DNA of 64,000 nt from JBMNGO01 sp050949885. Lineage in GTDB: Bacteria; Bacillota; Syntrophomonadia; Syntrophomonadales; Syntrophomonadaceae. Both the position numbers and the translations under genes were made by a program. Below are positions 18,556 to 27,116 of the stretch, in pieces (the stretch's first letter is position 1; every line of letters begins with the position of its first letter). The notes beneath the pieces are model-generated. The model was not told the DNA's origin. It saw nothing but the letters and a program-made list of their open reading frames with translations, and made no database searches. The stretch lies in the NCBI GenBank assembly GCA_050949885.1, contig JBMNGO010000005.1:1-64000 (forward strand), written 5' to 3'.

Positions 18556-18592
18556 GCAGTCCCCGGTTAGACCCTTTGTATACTGCTTTTTT
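18556..18592 (+). terminator. Weak terminator after the MBL gene
   Basis: GCAGT (18556-18560) pairs with ACTGC (18582-18586), then seven Ts. The loop is long. The rest of the 18460-18731 gap shows no gene. Confidence 0.45.
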
Positions 18593-18731
18593 TACTTATC
18601 ATCACATATAATCAGGGTAGGTTGAGTACAATTTAATGTGGTCATATAAGATTTTGTCAGCAGTAGAACCCACAGACGATCACCTGAGACGGATTATGAC
18701 TTGTGGCGATACCATGTGGAGGTGATTTTTT

Positions 18732-19133
18732 ATGAAGAAAAAATGGGGCAAAGGCGAGCCAGTAAATCTTTCAGATTTGCTTAAAATTACTCCGGTAGCT
18801 AATGAAATAATGCAACTCAGCGAAGAACTGGACATGAGCAGCACGGACGTGATGTGGATTGTAGCTCAGATTATCGACAACGGTGATGAATTTGACGGAC
18901 AACAATTCATGAAAATACATGATGATGAGGATAATTCCCCGGAGAACGAATGGGATGAGATAGATCTGGAAAACGTTGACGAGTCTATTGAACAATCGAT
19001 GTATTCGGTAAATGTCAAAATCGCCAGCAATGGGAGATTCCCCGAGATTGGGTTTAAAGCAGGAATTAACGATAAAGAGGACATAAACTATTTCTTCGAT
19101 ATGGTAATGGAAATGCTGGAAAAGATTGATTAA
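18732..19133 (+). CDS. Acidic protein of unknown function
   Basis: A 133-residue soluble, strongly acidic protein. The first half is helical with an HTH-like rhythm (ELDMSSTDVMWIVAQIID), the middle is rich in Asp/Glu (about 63-82) and the C-terminal part looks like an alpha/beta element ending in an amphipathic helix. The ribosome site GGAGGTGA is excellent. I do not recognise the family. A GC-rich hairpin follows. Confidence 0.6.
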   Translation: MKKKWGKGEPVNLSDLLKITPVANEIMQLSEELDMSSTDVMWIVAQIIDNGDEFDGQQFMKIHDDEDNSPENEWDEIDLENVDESIEQSMYSVNVKIASNGRFPEIGFKAGINDKEDINYFFDMVMEMLEKID

Positions 19134-19139
19134 TAATTA

Positions 19140-19161
19140 GGCCCGGATTGATTCCCGGGCC
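19140..19161 (+). terminator. GC-rich hairpin after the acidic-protein gene
   Basis: GGCCCGG pairs with CCGGGCC, 7 bp, but no T-tract follows, so its activity as a terminator is uncertain. Confidence 0.45.
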
Positions 19162-19177
19162 AATGACCTCTAACGGG

Positions 19178-19400
19178 CTAAAATAAATCCCTATCTGTTT
19201 TTCTTAGCCATTCCTGTACAGGTGAGTAACTTAATAATGCGGTGGCCAGTTCAATGGTTCCCATTACTCCGCAAAGGGTACCCATTGTTCCGGTTACTGT
19301 TTCGCTGCCTGATAGCAGGAAAAACACCAAGGCCAGAATATAACGGGCTATTACTGCATTCCTGGTTAACGTAAGTACCCACCCTCTATCCCGGATTTTG
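19178..19400 (-). pseudogene. Remnant of a DUF2892-like (YgaP membrane domain) gene
   Basis: The minus frame ending at the TAG 19178 reads a two-helix membrane segment: RNAVIARYILALVFFLLSG, then GTMGTLCGVMGTIELATALL and SYSPVQEWL. This resembles the DUF2892/YgaP transmembrane module, whose last motif is usually a loop with CP. There is no normal start codon; the frame is blocked by a TAA about 70 codons upstream of the stop. I take it as a decayed gene; a non-standard start cannot be excluded. Confidence 0.45.
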
Positions 19401-19547
19401 CTTAATTTAGTATGGTAAGGCCCTGCTATTTATATACACCGGCAGGGAATAGAGGTCTGTATTTTCCATTGGCTGCTTTGGACCTAAATTGTAGTCATAT
19501 TATTCTTAATAAGCGTATATACAATTATTGTTATTTAAAAAATAAGG

Positions 19548-19637
19548 ATGGATGGAACATTGGACGAAAAATTAATAGACGAAATACTTAGAAGTATTGG
19601 TCTGGAACACATCGAAGACTACCAGCGCGACGATTAA
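19548..19637 (+). CDS. Possible 29-residue acidic peptide
   Basis: The frame MDGTLDEKLIDEILRSIG ends HIEDYQRDD. A TTG at 19560 with AGGATGGA upstream would be an alternative start. The composition is coding-like (amphipathic and acidic) but there is no homology support. Confidence 0.25.
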   Translation: MDGTLDEKLIDEILRSIGLEHIEDYQRDD

Positions 19638-19706
19638 AATGGGCGGTGGCAGGATAAAAACTACTAGCCTCAATTAGCCGGCGTATCAACCATGTTGAAA
19701 AAGAAT

Positions 19707-19742
19707 AAGGCTGCAGGAGCCCTTGGAGGTTCCTGCAGCCTT
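19707..19742 (-). terminator. Terminator of the polysaccharide deacetylase gene
   Basis: AAGGCTGCAGGA and TCCTGCAGCCTT form a perfect 12-bp stem with a 12-base loop. On the minus strand it follows the pdaB stop by about a dozen bases and is followed by TATTCTT. Confidence 0.75.
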
Positions 19743-19753
19743 GTTATTATCAG

Positions 19754-20494
19754 CTATTGCGGAGGAATGCGCTGAGTAGCCAGTTGTAGCAATTCAGACA
19801 CGGTGACCAGTTCATAGCCTTGTTCTTTTAAATATTTAAGAATGGCAGGCAGGGCTTCGGTGGTTTGTTTGCAGGTGTCACTGGCGTGCATGAGAATAAT
19901 ATCACCGGGGTGCACCCTTTTGGTAACCCTTTCGATAATGGCGTTTACTCCTGGATTCGTCCAATCAAGAGAATCGGTTCCCCACTGTATAGCTTCATAA
20001 TTGCATTCGTGGACGGCTTCAATTACTTGATTATTGTAGTCCCCGTTGGGAGTACGAATAATTTTGGGATCAATTTCAGTTACTTCTTTTATATTTTTGT
20101 GTGCTTTCATTATTTCATCTTTTATTTCTTCTTTACTTAGATTACTCAGGTTTACATGACGGTAGCCGTGACTGCCGATTTCATGGCCATCTGCTTTAAT
20201 CCGTTTGGCTATCTCCGGATACTGTTTCACCCACGGGCCGGAAAGGAAAAAAGTGCATTTAACCTCATGTTCTTTTAAGATATCAATAACCGGAAGAGGT
20301 ATTTGATTACCCCAGCTAATATCGAAAGTCAATGCCACAACCCTTTTGTCCGTTTTTACTTCATATATCGGTTTTAATGAATGAGAGGCCTGAACATAGA
20401 CTACACTGCCAACTAAAATGACTGCTGCCAATAATCCGACCGAGATCACTCTAGTTTTGGCTGACATATGGAAAAAACCAAAAATCTTCGGCAT
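19754..20494 (-). CDS. pdaB: Polysaccharide deacetylase, PdaB-like (sporulation)
   Basis: A 246-residue secreted or membrane-anchored NodB-family enzyme. There is an N-terminal transmembrane helix (about 15-35), then motif 1 as VVALTFDISWG, motif 2 as GHEIGSHGYRH and motif 3 as IIRTPNGDYN. The FDISWG form in place of TFDDG is the form I associate with PdaB, which is needed for maintaining spores. It probably acts on spore-cortex or related peptidoglycan. AGGGGGGAT precedes the ATG. It is a single gene with its own terminator. Confidence 0.85.
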   Translation of the reverse strand: MPKIFGFFHMSAKTRVISVGLLAAVILVGSVVYVQASHSLKPIYEVKTDKRVVALTFDISWGNQIPLPVIDILKEHEVKCTFFLSGPWVKQYPEIAKRIKADGHEIGSHGYRHVNLSNLSKEEIKDEIMKAHKNIKEVTEIDPKIIRTPNGDYNNQVIEAVHECNYEAIQWGTDSLDWTNPGVNAIIERVTKRVHPGDIILMHASDTCKQTTEALPAILKYLKEQGYELVTVSELLQLATQRIPPQ

Positions 20495-20707
20495 TATATA
20501 ATTTATCCCCCCTATCGACCTTTTTATATTATTATTTTAGGTAAATAGCCATTATTACTGATTTGCAAATATAAAATAGGTGAGCTGATATTGTCGAAGC
20601 AGAGATAGACTTATGGCATCTCATAACGAAAAGTCATCCACCGATATTGCTCAATTGTATGTAATAACGGGGGCGGGTTTTTGCAGCCTAGAATGTGTAG
20701 CACTGTC

Positions 20708-20736
20708 TTGATATTTTTTAATTCTTCCCTTATAAT
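20708..20736 (+). promoter_or_regulatory. Promoter of tRNA-Val
   Basis: TTGATA (20708-20713) and TATAAT (20731-20736) are separated by 17 bases, and the tRNA starts 12 bases after the -10 box. Confidence 0.8.
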
Positions 20737-20748
20737 CGAAAAAGACAT

Positions 20749-20823
20749 GGGCCGTTAACTCAGTGGGAGAGTGCTTCCTTGACGCGGAAGAAGTCATAAG
20801 TTCGAATCTTATACGGCCCACCA
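20749..20823 (+). tRNA. tRNA-Val (anticodon GAC)
   Basis: A full cloverleaf: acceptor GGGCCGT pairs with ACGGCCC, the anticodon stem CTTCC/GGAAG encloses TTGACGC with anticodon GAC (20781-20783), and the T-loop is TTCGAAT. CCA is encoded. The 3' end is overlapped from the other strand by a truncated hicB frame, as expected of an integration hot spot. Confidence 0.95.
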
Positions 20824-21126
20824 TAAAACAGCCGATATACCGGGGATAACAAGCCCCGGTATTTTGTCTATATTATGCTCGTAAAGGCCTTGGTTATCCA
20901 CCAGAGTAACCATTTCTCCTTCGGATGCATTCGGAAAACTGGAAGAAGGCTCAGGGATAGAAGGCCCCATATCCTCTTCAGTAATGCCCCATAAACCAAT
21001 TGCGTCCCTAGCCATATCAATAGCATCCACAATATCCTTTCCTTCAGTATTTATTTCCAGGTCAGGAACGTAAACGACATAGCCATTTTCAGTTGGAGTT
21101 AAGATAACCGGGTAAGCTTTTTCCAT
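20809..21126 (-). pseudogene. HicB-like antitoxin, C-terminally truncated at the tRNA
   Basis: The first 80 residues are a HicB-like partial RNase-H-fold antitoxin: AYPVILTPTENGYVVYVPDL, GKDIVDAIDMARDAIGLW and EGEMVTLVD. The usual DNA-binding C-terminus after VTLVD is absent and replaced by 25 unrelated residues running into the tRNA-Val 3' end. The start is sound (AGGTG before the ATG). No hicA precedes it. It is a remnant; an orphan antitoxin that is still made is possible. Confidence 0.65.
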
Positions 21127-21132
21127 TTATAA

Positions 21133-21351
21133 GCACCTCACTGGGCAATAGTATTCTATGAAGGCACTGTAAAACACATTTATTTCATAGCTGAAACCAA
21201 GGGAACCATGGAAAGTCTAAAATTGCGCCCTATTGAGCAGGCCAAAATAAAATGCGCTAGAAAGCTTTTCAATCAACTGTCCACAAGCAAGGTCAAGTAT
21301 CATGATGTAGACAGCTATCAGAGCCTGTTAAACATTATGAGCAAGCTGTGA
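21133..21351 (+). pseudogene. C-terminal fragment of a type III restriction endonuclease (Res subunit)
   Basis: An open frame with no start reads APHWAIVFYEGTVKHIYFIA, then ETKGTMESLKLRPIEQAKIK, CARKLF and ends DSYQSLLNIMSKL. This is the nuclease-domain tail of type III Res subunits (PD-ExK form D-AIVF, then ETK). About 72 of the usual 900-1000 residues remain, starting next to the hicB start codon. Only the end of the gene survives. Confidence 0.65.
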
Positions 21352-21402
21352 TACAGGTTGCCTTACCACCGCTGAGTTTAATTAGGTGCCATGAATTGTC
21401 CA

Positions 21403-21585
21403 TTATTCCGAAACCCCGGTTAATGGCTTAAGGCTAAAATAACCCAAGCCTTTATTTACAGTATCTATATCATATATTTCCTTTTCCAAAAAGAATTGGA
21501 TAACCAAATCAAAGGTATCACAATCAGACAATGAGTAACCGGCAGCACTTAGAAGTTGGCAGGTTTCTTCTTTTCTAAGCTCGAG
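21403..21585 (-). pseudogene. C-terminal fragment of an HTH-domain regulator-like protein
   Basis: The last 60 codons read LRKEETCQLLSAAGYSLSD, then TFDLVIQFFLEKEIYDIDTVNKGL. This matches a C-terminal pattern (aGYsLs-s-kFDLiveyFie--iYDI-eiN-aL) common in HTH-domain proteins of Clostridia. The reading frame continues upstream into sequence that belongs to the opposite-strand vWA fragment, so the N-terminus is gone. Family recognition is from memory and moderate. Confidence 0.45.
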
Positions 21586-22031
21586 AGTATGAAATATTAT
21601 GGAACGGAGTAAATGCCAACCAAATAAAATTAACAGGCAAGGAGTACTATGTAAGGGGATATACGGCCCTGTTGGATGCAATCGGCAAGACAATTCTAGA
21701 TGTGGGATGCCGGCTATCACAAACCGATGAGAATAAAAAACCTGCGAAGGTTATATTCGTAATTACAACCGATGGGTTGGAAAACTCCAGTCGTGAGTTC
21801 ACCTATGAAAGGATCAAGGAACTTATAAAACACCAGGAAGAGGAACATGGTTGGGAATTCATTTTTATGGGTGCCAATATGGATGCCGTCAAAGAAGCAG
21901 CGGGGATAGGAATTAGTATGGAAAATTCTTTTAATTATTCTGCTACCAAGAGCGGTGTTGAGGAGATGTACAATTTTGTAAGTTGTTTGGTATCAGAGAA
22001 ACGGAGTGATTTAGGAAAAGGGGAAAAATGA
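21582..22031 (+). pseudogene. von Willebrand factor A domain protein, N-terminally truncated
   Basis: The open frame lacks a normal start and begins within a vWA domain: KLTGKEYYVRGYTALLDAIG, VIFVITTDGLENSS and WEFIFMGANMDAV. The strand-alpha pattern and the TDG motif are typical, but the first strand with the MIDAS DxSxS is missing. The frame starts exactly where the HTH fragment on the other strand ends (about 21580), so a deletion or rearrangement joined two gene ends. Short versions of the protein could start at TTG 21672. Confidence 0.6.
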
Positions 22032-22237
22032 AATTACGTTAGAATCTGGTTGACAAATAAACATTGACCTAATGGCAAAATAAAGGATTATTTTGGCAAT
22101 GGGAGAATATTAACGGCGATACAAACAGTACTACCAAAGAAATCGAAGTGTTTTACCGACGTCATTGATCAATACATTATTACTCCCAAAATTAGCGCAA
22201 GAGAATCTGTTCATTTCTATTGGACGGAGGTACCAAA

Positions 22238-22702
22238 ATGTGTGGCCGTTATACTCTTACAATCAACATTAATACAATCATTAGAATATTTAGTTGCCTC
22301 CCTGCAGACTTTGACATTCAGCCTAGGTATAATATTGCTCCAACCCAAATCGTTCCTGTGGTCATTAATTCCACTGGTTTAAACCAATTAAAATTAATGA
22401 GGTGGGGATTGGTTCCCTTCTGGGCCAAAGATATTTCCATGGGCAATAGGATGATCAATACCCACATAGAGACCATTACGAAAAAACCAGCCTTTAGAAA
22501 TGCCATTAGAAGGCGGCGTTGCATTGTACCTGCCGGCGGCTATTATGAATGGCAGCAGCAGGAAAAAGGTAAGCAGCCAATGCGAATTGTAACAAAGTTC
22601 CGGGAAGTTTTTGGCTTTGCAGGTATTTGGGAAACTCGGGTAAATAACCTGTTACGGTCAAAGCATCCAGGATTGGGACGGGGCAGACTGGCTGATTTTT
22701 GA
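22238..22702 (+). pseudogene. SRAP/HMCES-family DNA-crosslink protein, C-terminally truncated
   Basis: Encodes the SOS response-associated peptidase fold (YedK/HMCES) that caps abasic sites in ssDNA through Cys2. MCGRYTL, YNIAPTQIVPVV, LMRWGLVPFWAKD, INTHIETITKKPAFRNA and CIVPAGGYYEW are present. After FGFAGIWE the frame turns into unrelated residues, and the downstream motif with HDRMP, which includes a catalytic His, is missing (155 residues rather than about 220). ATG 22238 follows GGAGG. Probably inactive. Confidence 0.75.
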
Positions 22703-22733
22703 GAATTATTATTTCTAATGTGAGTGCCTGGCA

Positions 22734-22763
22734 GCAGGTGAAGAAAAACTTCACCTGCTTTTT
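22734..22763 (+). terminator. Terminator after the SRAP fragment
   Basis: GCAGGTGAAG and CTTCACCTGC form a perfect 10-bp stem around AAAAA, followed by TTTTT. Confidence 0.85.
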
Positions 22764-22838
22764 ACCGTATATCACTCTGAAAGCTGTAAATGCAACTGGT
22801 ATGTCATATTATCGTCCCTTTCTATTTGATATCAATGA

Positions 22839-23108
22839 GGGTTGTCTCCGTCTGCGGCTCAAAGATGGCGATAAGGTCGAGGGTGAGGGGGTATGCACCG
22901 TCACAACTGACCACGGCTGTGCTCCCACGTCCTCCTGGCGGACGGGCCCGCAGTCTTGATTGCCGGTATTGGAACCGTAGAGGACGATATAGCATTGTTT
23001 ATGGGGAAAAAAATAACCTACAAGGGCACGTCAGACCGTGTAACAGTTAAATTGTTAAAGGAGGGGGGCAGCAGCCTCCCTCTTCGCAAGCAAAAAGCTA
23101 ATAGTTGA
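22839..23108 (+). pseudogene. Frameshifted fragment of an unidentified gene
   Basis: Two frames read as protein-like and can be joined by one shift near 22925. The first gives GCLRLRLKDGDKVEGEGVC, the second LLADGPAVLIAGIGTVEDD, then IALFMGKKITYKGTSDRVT and stops at 23106. I do not recognise the family, and no start codon with a ribosome site is seen. The order SRAP fragment, terminator, this piece, then nothing up to 23343 suggests continued decay. Confidence 0.3.
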
Positions 23109-23343
23109 TAGAATTATCTAGTTAAGAAAAGCTAGGACGCAAGAATACGCAAATAATAATACTCAAAGAAGGGACAAGGCCATGTGAAACCGAAAAAATA
23201 AATAATCTGGCCTGCGGTCTTTAGTAAAGATGTCCGGGTGGCCTTAAAGGAAATTGAGGAATGAACAAGGAGTGGATGCTATTTGTCAGAACAAGACAGG
23301 GCAGGCAGGGAAAACAGACCAAAGGTTTAAGGGAGGGAACGAT

Positions 23344-24906
23344 ATGTATGACATCCTAGTTCAAAATGGCATGATTGCTGACGGCAGCGGCAAGCCTCTG
23401 TTTAAATGTAATATTGGAATTAGTGAAGACCGGATTGTTTGGATTGGCAATGATAGGGAACGCAAAGCTGTACGAACAATTGATGCGTCAGGTTTGGTTG
23501 TTGCCCCTGGATTTATTGATATGCATGCCCACGATGACCTTGATTTAATCGTAAACCCTGATGCCAAACCTAAAGTGCTTCAAGGGGTGACCACCGAAGT
23601 GATCGGGCAATGTGGGTTTGGAGTTGCTCCTTATCTCCCCGGACATGGCGCAAAGTGGAAAGACTGGTTGGTGACTTTTTTTGGCAATACCGGGGTTGAG
23701 TGGAAATGGCAAAGTTTTGGGGAATACCTTGATTTCCTGGATTCTTCTGGAAGTGCAATAAACATTACAGCTTTAGTGACCCATGGTGCCATTCGGGCAA
23801 ACGTCATGGGGCTCGACAACCGCCGACCATCCTTAGGTGAACTTGAGGAAATGCAGAGACTTCTTTCCCAGAGTATAGATGAGGGCGCAAAAGGCATGTC
23901 ACTAGGATTGGTTTATTTACCGGGAGTGTATGCTTATGAGGATGAACTGACAGAACTGCATAGGGTATTGGCAAAAAAAGGTGCCTTAACTGTTCCTCAT
24001 GTGAGGGGTCTGCGTGAAACTTCTGTGGAAGCAATAGAAGAAGCTATCAGAATATCTAAAAATTCTGGAGCTTCATTGCATATTGCACATCTAAGTACTG
24101 CTGGTAAAAATAATTGGGATAAGCTGTATAAGATTTTTGATCGAATAGACCAGGCTAAGGCAACAGGACAGGATATTACTTTTGATCAGCATACCTATAC
24201 AGCCTCCAGTACTTCCCTAACCATGATCCTTCCTTCCTGGGTTTTGGAAGGGGGACAAGATCAAATGATAGCAAAGTTTCTGGACAGTAATGTCCGCAAT
24301 CAAGTAATTAATGAAGTTCAGCAACAGAAAATTGCCAATTGGGATGAGCTGTTGATTACAGGTGTAACCACTGATAAAAACAAGTACTGCACAGGCAAAA
24401 CTGTCCAGGAGATAGCGTCTATTCGCGGCACTACACCGGCCAAGGCCATAGTGGATTTAATGGTTGAAGAAAATGCTGGACTGAGTCTTGTGGTGCTGAA
24501 TACCTACTCTTTGGAAAATGTATTTTTTGCCGTTAAGCGATCTGACGGAATGTTTGGTTCTGATGGTATACCGGTTGGCGAATATCCTCATCCTCGGCTT
24601 TATGGAACATTTCCAAGAGTCTTGCAGACTTTCGTTCGGGAAAATAATACTATTACCCTTGAAGAAGCCGTTCAAAAAATGACTTATGCAGCCGCCTGCC
24701 GGCTGAATATTATAGATCGGGGGCTTATACAAGAAGGCTATTTTGCGGATATTGCGATTTTCAATCCGGAAACCATTGAAGATTGTGCTACCTATTGGGA
24801 GCCGCGCCAACACCCCAAAGGCATCCAATATGTACTGGTAAATGGGCAAGTTGTTGTAGAAAACGGCAAGCATACAGGAAAGTTGCCAGGCGTAGTAATA
24901 AGATAA
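23344..24906 (+). CDS. N-acyl-D-amino-acid deacylase (D-aminoacylase)
   Basis: A 520-residue amidohydrolase that releases D-amino acids from N-acyl-D-amino acids or related substrates. Metal ligands fit H61 and H63 (DMHAHDDLD), Cys90 (VIGQCGFG), a later PHVRG, HIAHLS and SDGI. The (beta/alpha)8 domain is flanked by the small beta domain with the C-terminal PETIEDCATY and VLVNGQVV. The ATG at 23344 has AAGGGAGGG upstream. The MFS gene downstream (121 bases) may carry its substrate or product. Dihydroorotase/allantoinase relatives are less likely. Confidence 0.88.
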   Translation: MYDILVQNGMIADGSGKPLFKCNIGISEDRIVWIGNDRERKAVRTIDASGLVVAPGFIDMHAHDDLDLIVNPDAKPKVLQGVTTEVIGQCGFGVAPYLPGHGAKWKDWLVTFFGNTGVEWKWQSFGEYLDFLDSSGSAINITALVTHGAIRANVMGLDNRRPSLGELEEMQRLLSQSIDEGAKGMSLGLVYLPGVYAYEDELTELHRVLAKKGALTVPHVRGLRETSVEAIEEAIRISKNSGASLHIAHLSTAGKNNWDKLYKIFDRIDQAKATGQDITFDQHTYTASSTSLTMILPSWVLEGGQDQMIAKFLDSNVRNQVINEVQQQKIANWDELLITGVTTDKNKYCTGKTVQEIASIRGTTPAKAIVDLMVEENAGLSLVVLNTYSLENVFFAVKRSDGMFGSDGIPVGEYPHPRLYGTFPRVLQTFVRENNTITLEEAVQKMTYAAACRLNIIDRGLIQEGYFADIAIFNPETIEDCATYWEPRQHPKGIQYVLVNGQVVVENGKHTGKLPGVVIR

Positions 24907-25027
24907 TAACAGCAGGGGACGATTCTGTATTTCGCCGATTCTATAGGTTTTGCTATTGTATGGCTATTACTCATAGACTAAAATGTGTGGTAAGGTTGCA
25001 AAAGCGGGAATAGTTGAGGATTAGTAT

Positions 25028-26293
25028 ATGGGGAAAAAGAGACACTTTGCTTGGTGGATATTGTTTAGTTGCTGGGTCTTATTTTTTGTAGGCCTGGGAA
25101 TGTTAATCAATTGCCAGGGTTTGTTTTTCGTACCAGTATGTAATGAATTGGGATTTACCAGAGCAGGGATCAATTTTTATATAACTATATTCTGTTTGGC
25201 ACTGATGGTGGCATTGCCCGCTGCCGGCTACATATTCCCCCGTTTTAATATAAAGTGGATACTGGGAATTGCTATGACAATTGCGTCGTTGGGATTTGCA
25301 GCGATGGGGCTGTTTAACCACCTGTATTCATGGTATGTTATGGCAGCTTTAAGGGGCGTTGCCTACGCTTTTATTTTCTATATGCCAGTGCCCTTAATAT
25401 TAAACAACTGGTTTGTAAGGAAATTTGGTTTAGCGGTTGGAATTGCAGGAACTGGCTCCAGTATAGGGGGAGCCATTTTTAGTCCGTTAACCAGTTATGT
25501 TATCAGTGCTTACGGCTGGAGAAACGGGTACTTTTTCCTGGGAATCCTGGGTTTCTTGATTATAATGCCCATTATTCTATTCCTTATCTACAAACCTTCT
25601 GATATAGGTATGCATCCTTACGGCTATGGATCCCAACCTGAAACCCAAAAAGTTATCGTTAATAAAACAATAGGGATTCCTTCACACACAGCCATCAAGA
25701 CCTTACCTTTTTATTGCCTGTTTTTCTTTGCCGGATTGGGGCAAATGAGCAGCTACCTTAATTCGCAACTTCCCGGTTATTCGTCTTCCTTGGGTTTGGC
25801 GCCTTCGGTAGGAGCTTTTATGTTATCCAGCACTATGATCGGATTGTCGTTCGGCAAAGCATTTCTGGGATGGCTGAATGATAGATTTGGTGTGCTTAAA
25901 GCTACATTTTTTACATGTACTATCGGAGTCTTAGGAATGCTAGGGCTGCTGGCAGGAGTTCATAATGTTACTTTATTATATGTGGGAGCGGGTCTTTTTG
26001 GTATGACCATGGCTATATCGAGTGTAGAACCGCCTATTATTACCAGAGCAATTTTTGGTACCATGGATTATAGTGCTATTTTCGCATACATTACTATGGG
26101 ATCATGCTTGTTTGGAGGAATTGGTACCTTTATTTATGGTTATATATATGACATGACCGGATCATTTCAATGGGCACTTATACTCTGCATAATTAGTTAT
26201 TTAATTGCATTTATTTTAGCCGTGGTAGCCATGCAATCCAGAGATGCCGTTCTAAAAAAAGCCGCGTTGCAGGGTGCCGGTACTCATCAGTAA
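25028..26293 (+). CDS. MFS transporter (monocarboxylate/oxalate-formate type)
   Basis: A 421-residue carrier with twelve predicted helices and a central loop around residues 195-215. Recognised by the MFS signature between helices 2 and 3 and a GLAVGIAGTGSSIGGAIFSP stretch typical of the OFA/MCT-like family that exchanges organic anions. The ATG follows TTGAGGA. It lies downstream of the D-aminoacylase and may bring in its substrate or export acyl products. The substrate is not readable. Confidence 0.85.
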   Translation: MGKKRHFAWWILFSCWVLFFVGLGMLINCQGLFFVPVCNELGFTRAGINFYITIFCLALMVALPAAGYIFPRFNIKWILGIAMTIASLGFAAMGLFNHLYSWYVMAALRGVAYAFIFYMPVPLILNNWFVRKFGLAVGIAGTGSSIGGAIFSPLTSYVISAYGWRNGYFFLGILGFLIIMPIILFLIYKPSDIGMHPYGYGSQPETQKVIVNKTIGIPSHTAIKTLPFYCLFFFAGLGQMSSYLNSQLPGYSSSLGLAPSVGAFMLSSTMIGLSFGKAFLGWLNDRFGVLKATFFTCTIGVLGMLGLLAGVHNVTLLYVGAGLFGMTMAISSVEPPIITRAIFGTMDYSAIFAYITMGSCLFGGIGTFIYGYIYDMTGSFQWALILCIISYLIAFILAVVAMQSRDAVLKKAALQGAGTHQ

Positions 26294-26432
26294 GATTTCC
26301 AAGACTGGTGCTGCTGTAAGCTTTGAGTTCATCGTAAGAGTTTTCTCTGGTACCAAAATTTCCTGCTTAATTGAATCCACCTTATAATAAATCGGGAGCG
26401 ATACCCCCTGAAACCTCCAGGTATCCTGACCT

Positions 26433-27116
26433 TTAAGCATTCAACTTAAACGGATTATAGCTGATCCCTTCATCAAAGGTGTCGATCTGCTCAGTTCGCT
26501 TCAGCCATCCCACCACAATGTAAGTCAATGGTGTAGCCGCTATTTCGAAGATTACCTTGAACAAATACTGGTATAATATCATCTGTCCGAGTACAGAGTT
26601 GGGCACCGTTCCCCAGAAGGCAACAGTAATGAATATAAACGTGTCGAGACATTGCCCCACCAAGGTAGAGCCGATGGTCCTCATCCATAAAAACCGGCCT
26701 TCAGTGAATACCTTTAATTTGGACAACACCATAGAATTGGCAAACTCACCAGCCCAATATGCCATCAAAGATGCCAGTACGATCCGGGGGGTCATACCCA
26801 GGACTAAAGCAAAAGCGCTGTCACCAGCCAAGAATTCCGGCGCAGGAATGGCCAAAACCAGGTAGAAGGCTGCAACCATTATCAGGTTACATAAAACCCC
26901 CGCCCATATAACCAGTCGAGCTTTTTGAAAACCGTATACCTCAGTTAAAACATCTCCGGCAATGTAAACCACAGGGAACAATATCACTGCACCCGGCAAA
27001 ACGATTCCGGACCAAATGATCAATTTGCCCGCAATAATATTGGATATCAGCAGGCAACTGACAAATATACAGGCGATAAGCACAAAAAGATGCGACGCGT
27101 TTTTGGTCTCCTGCAT
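26433..27116 (-). CDS. Queuosine-precursor transporter (YhhQ family)
   Basis: A 227-residue membrane protein with about six helices and the family motifs FPVVYIAGDVLTEVYGF and WMRTIGSTLVGQCLDTFIFI. YhhQ proteins import preQ0/preQ1 or queuine for tRNA modification. The ribosome site is GTGGAGGT ahead of the ATG. No preQ1 riboswitch is recognised in the short upstream region. No que genes are nearby. Confidence 0.9.
   Translation of the reverse strand: MQETKNASHLFVLIACIFVSCLLISNIIAGKLIIWSGIVLPGAVILFPVVYIAGDVLTEVYGFQKARLVIWAGVLCNLIMVAAFYLVLAIPAPEFLAGDSAFALVLGMTPRIVLASLMAYWAGEFANSMVLSKLKVFTEGRFLWMRTIGSTLVGQCLDTFIFITVAFWGTVPNSVLGQMILYQYLFKVIFEIAATPLTYIVVGWLKRTEQIDTFDEGISYNPFKLNA

Noticed and set aside
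26400..26425. GATACC-CCCTG with CCAGG-TATC as a terminator for the MFS gene.
   Set aside because: The pairing is imperfect and no T-run follows on either strand.
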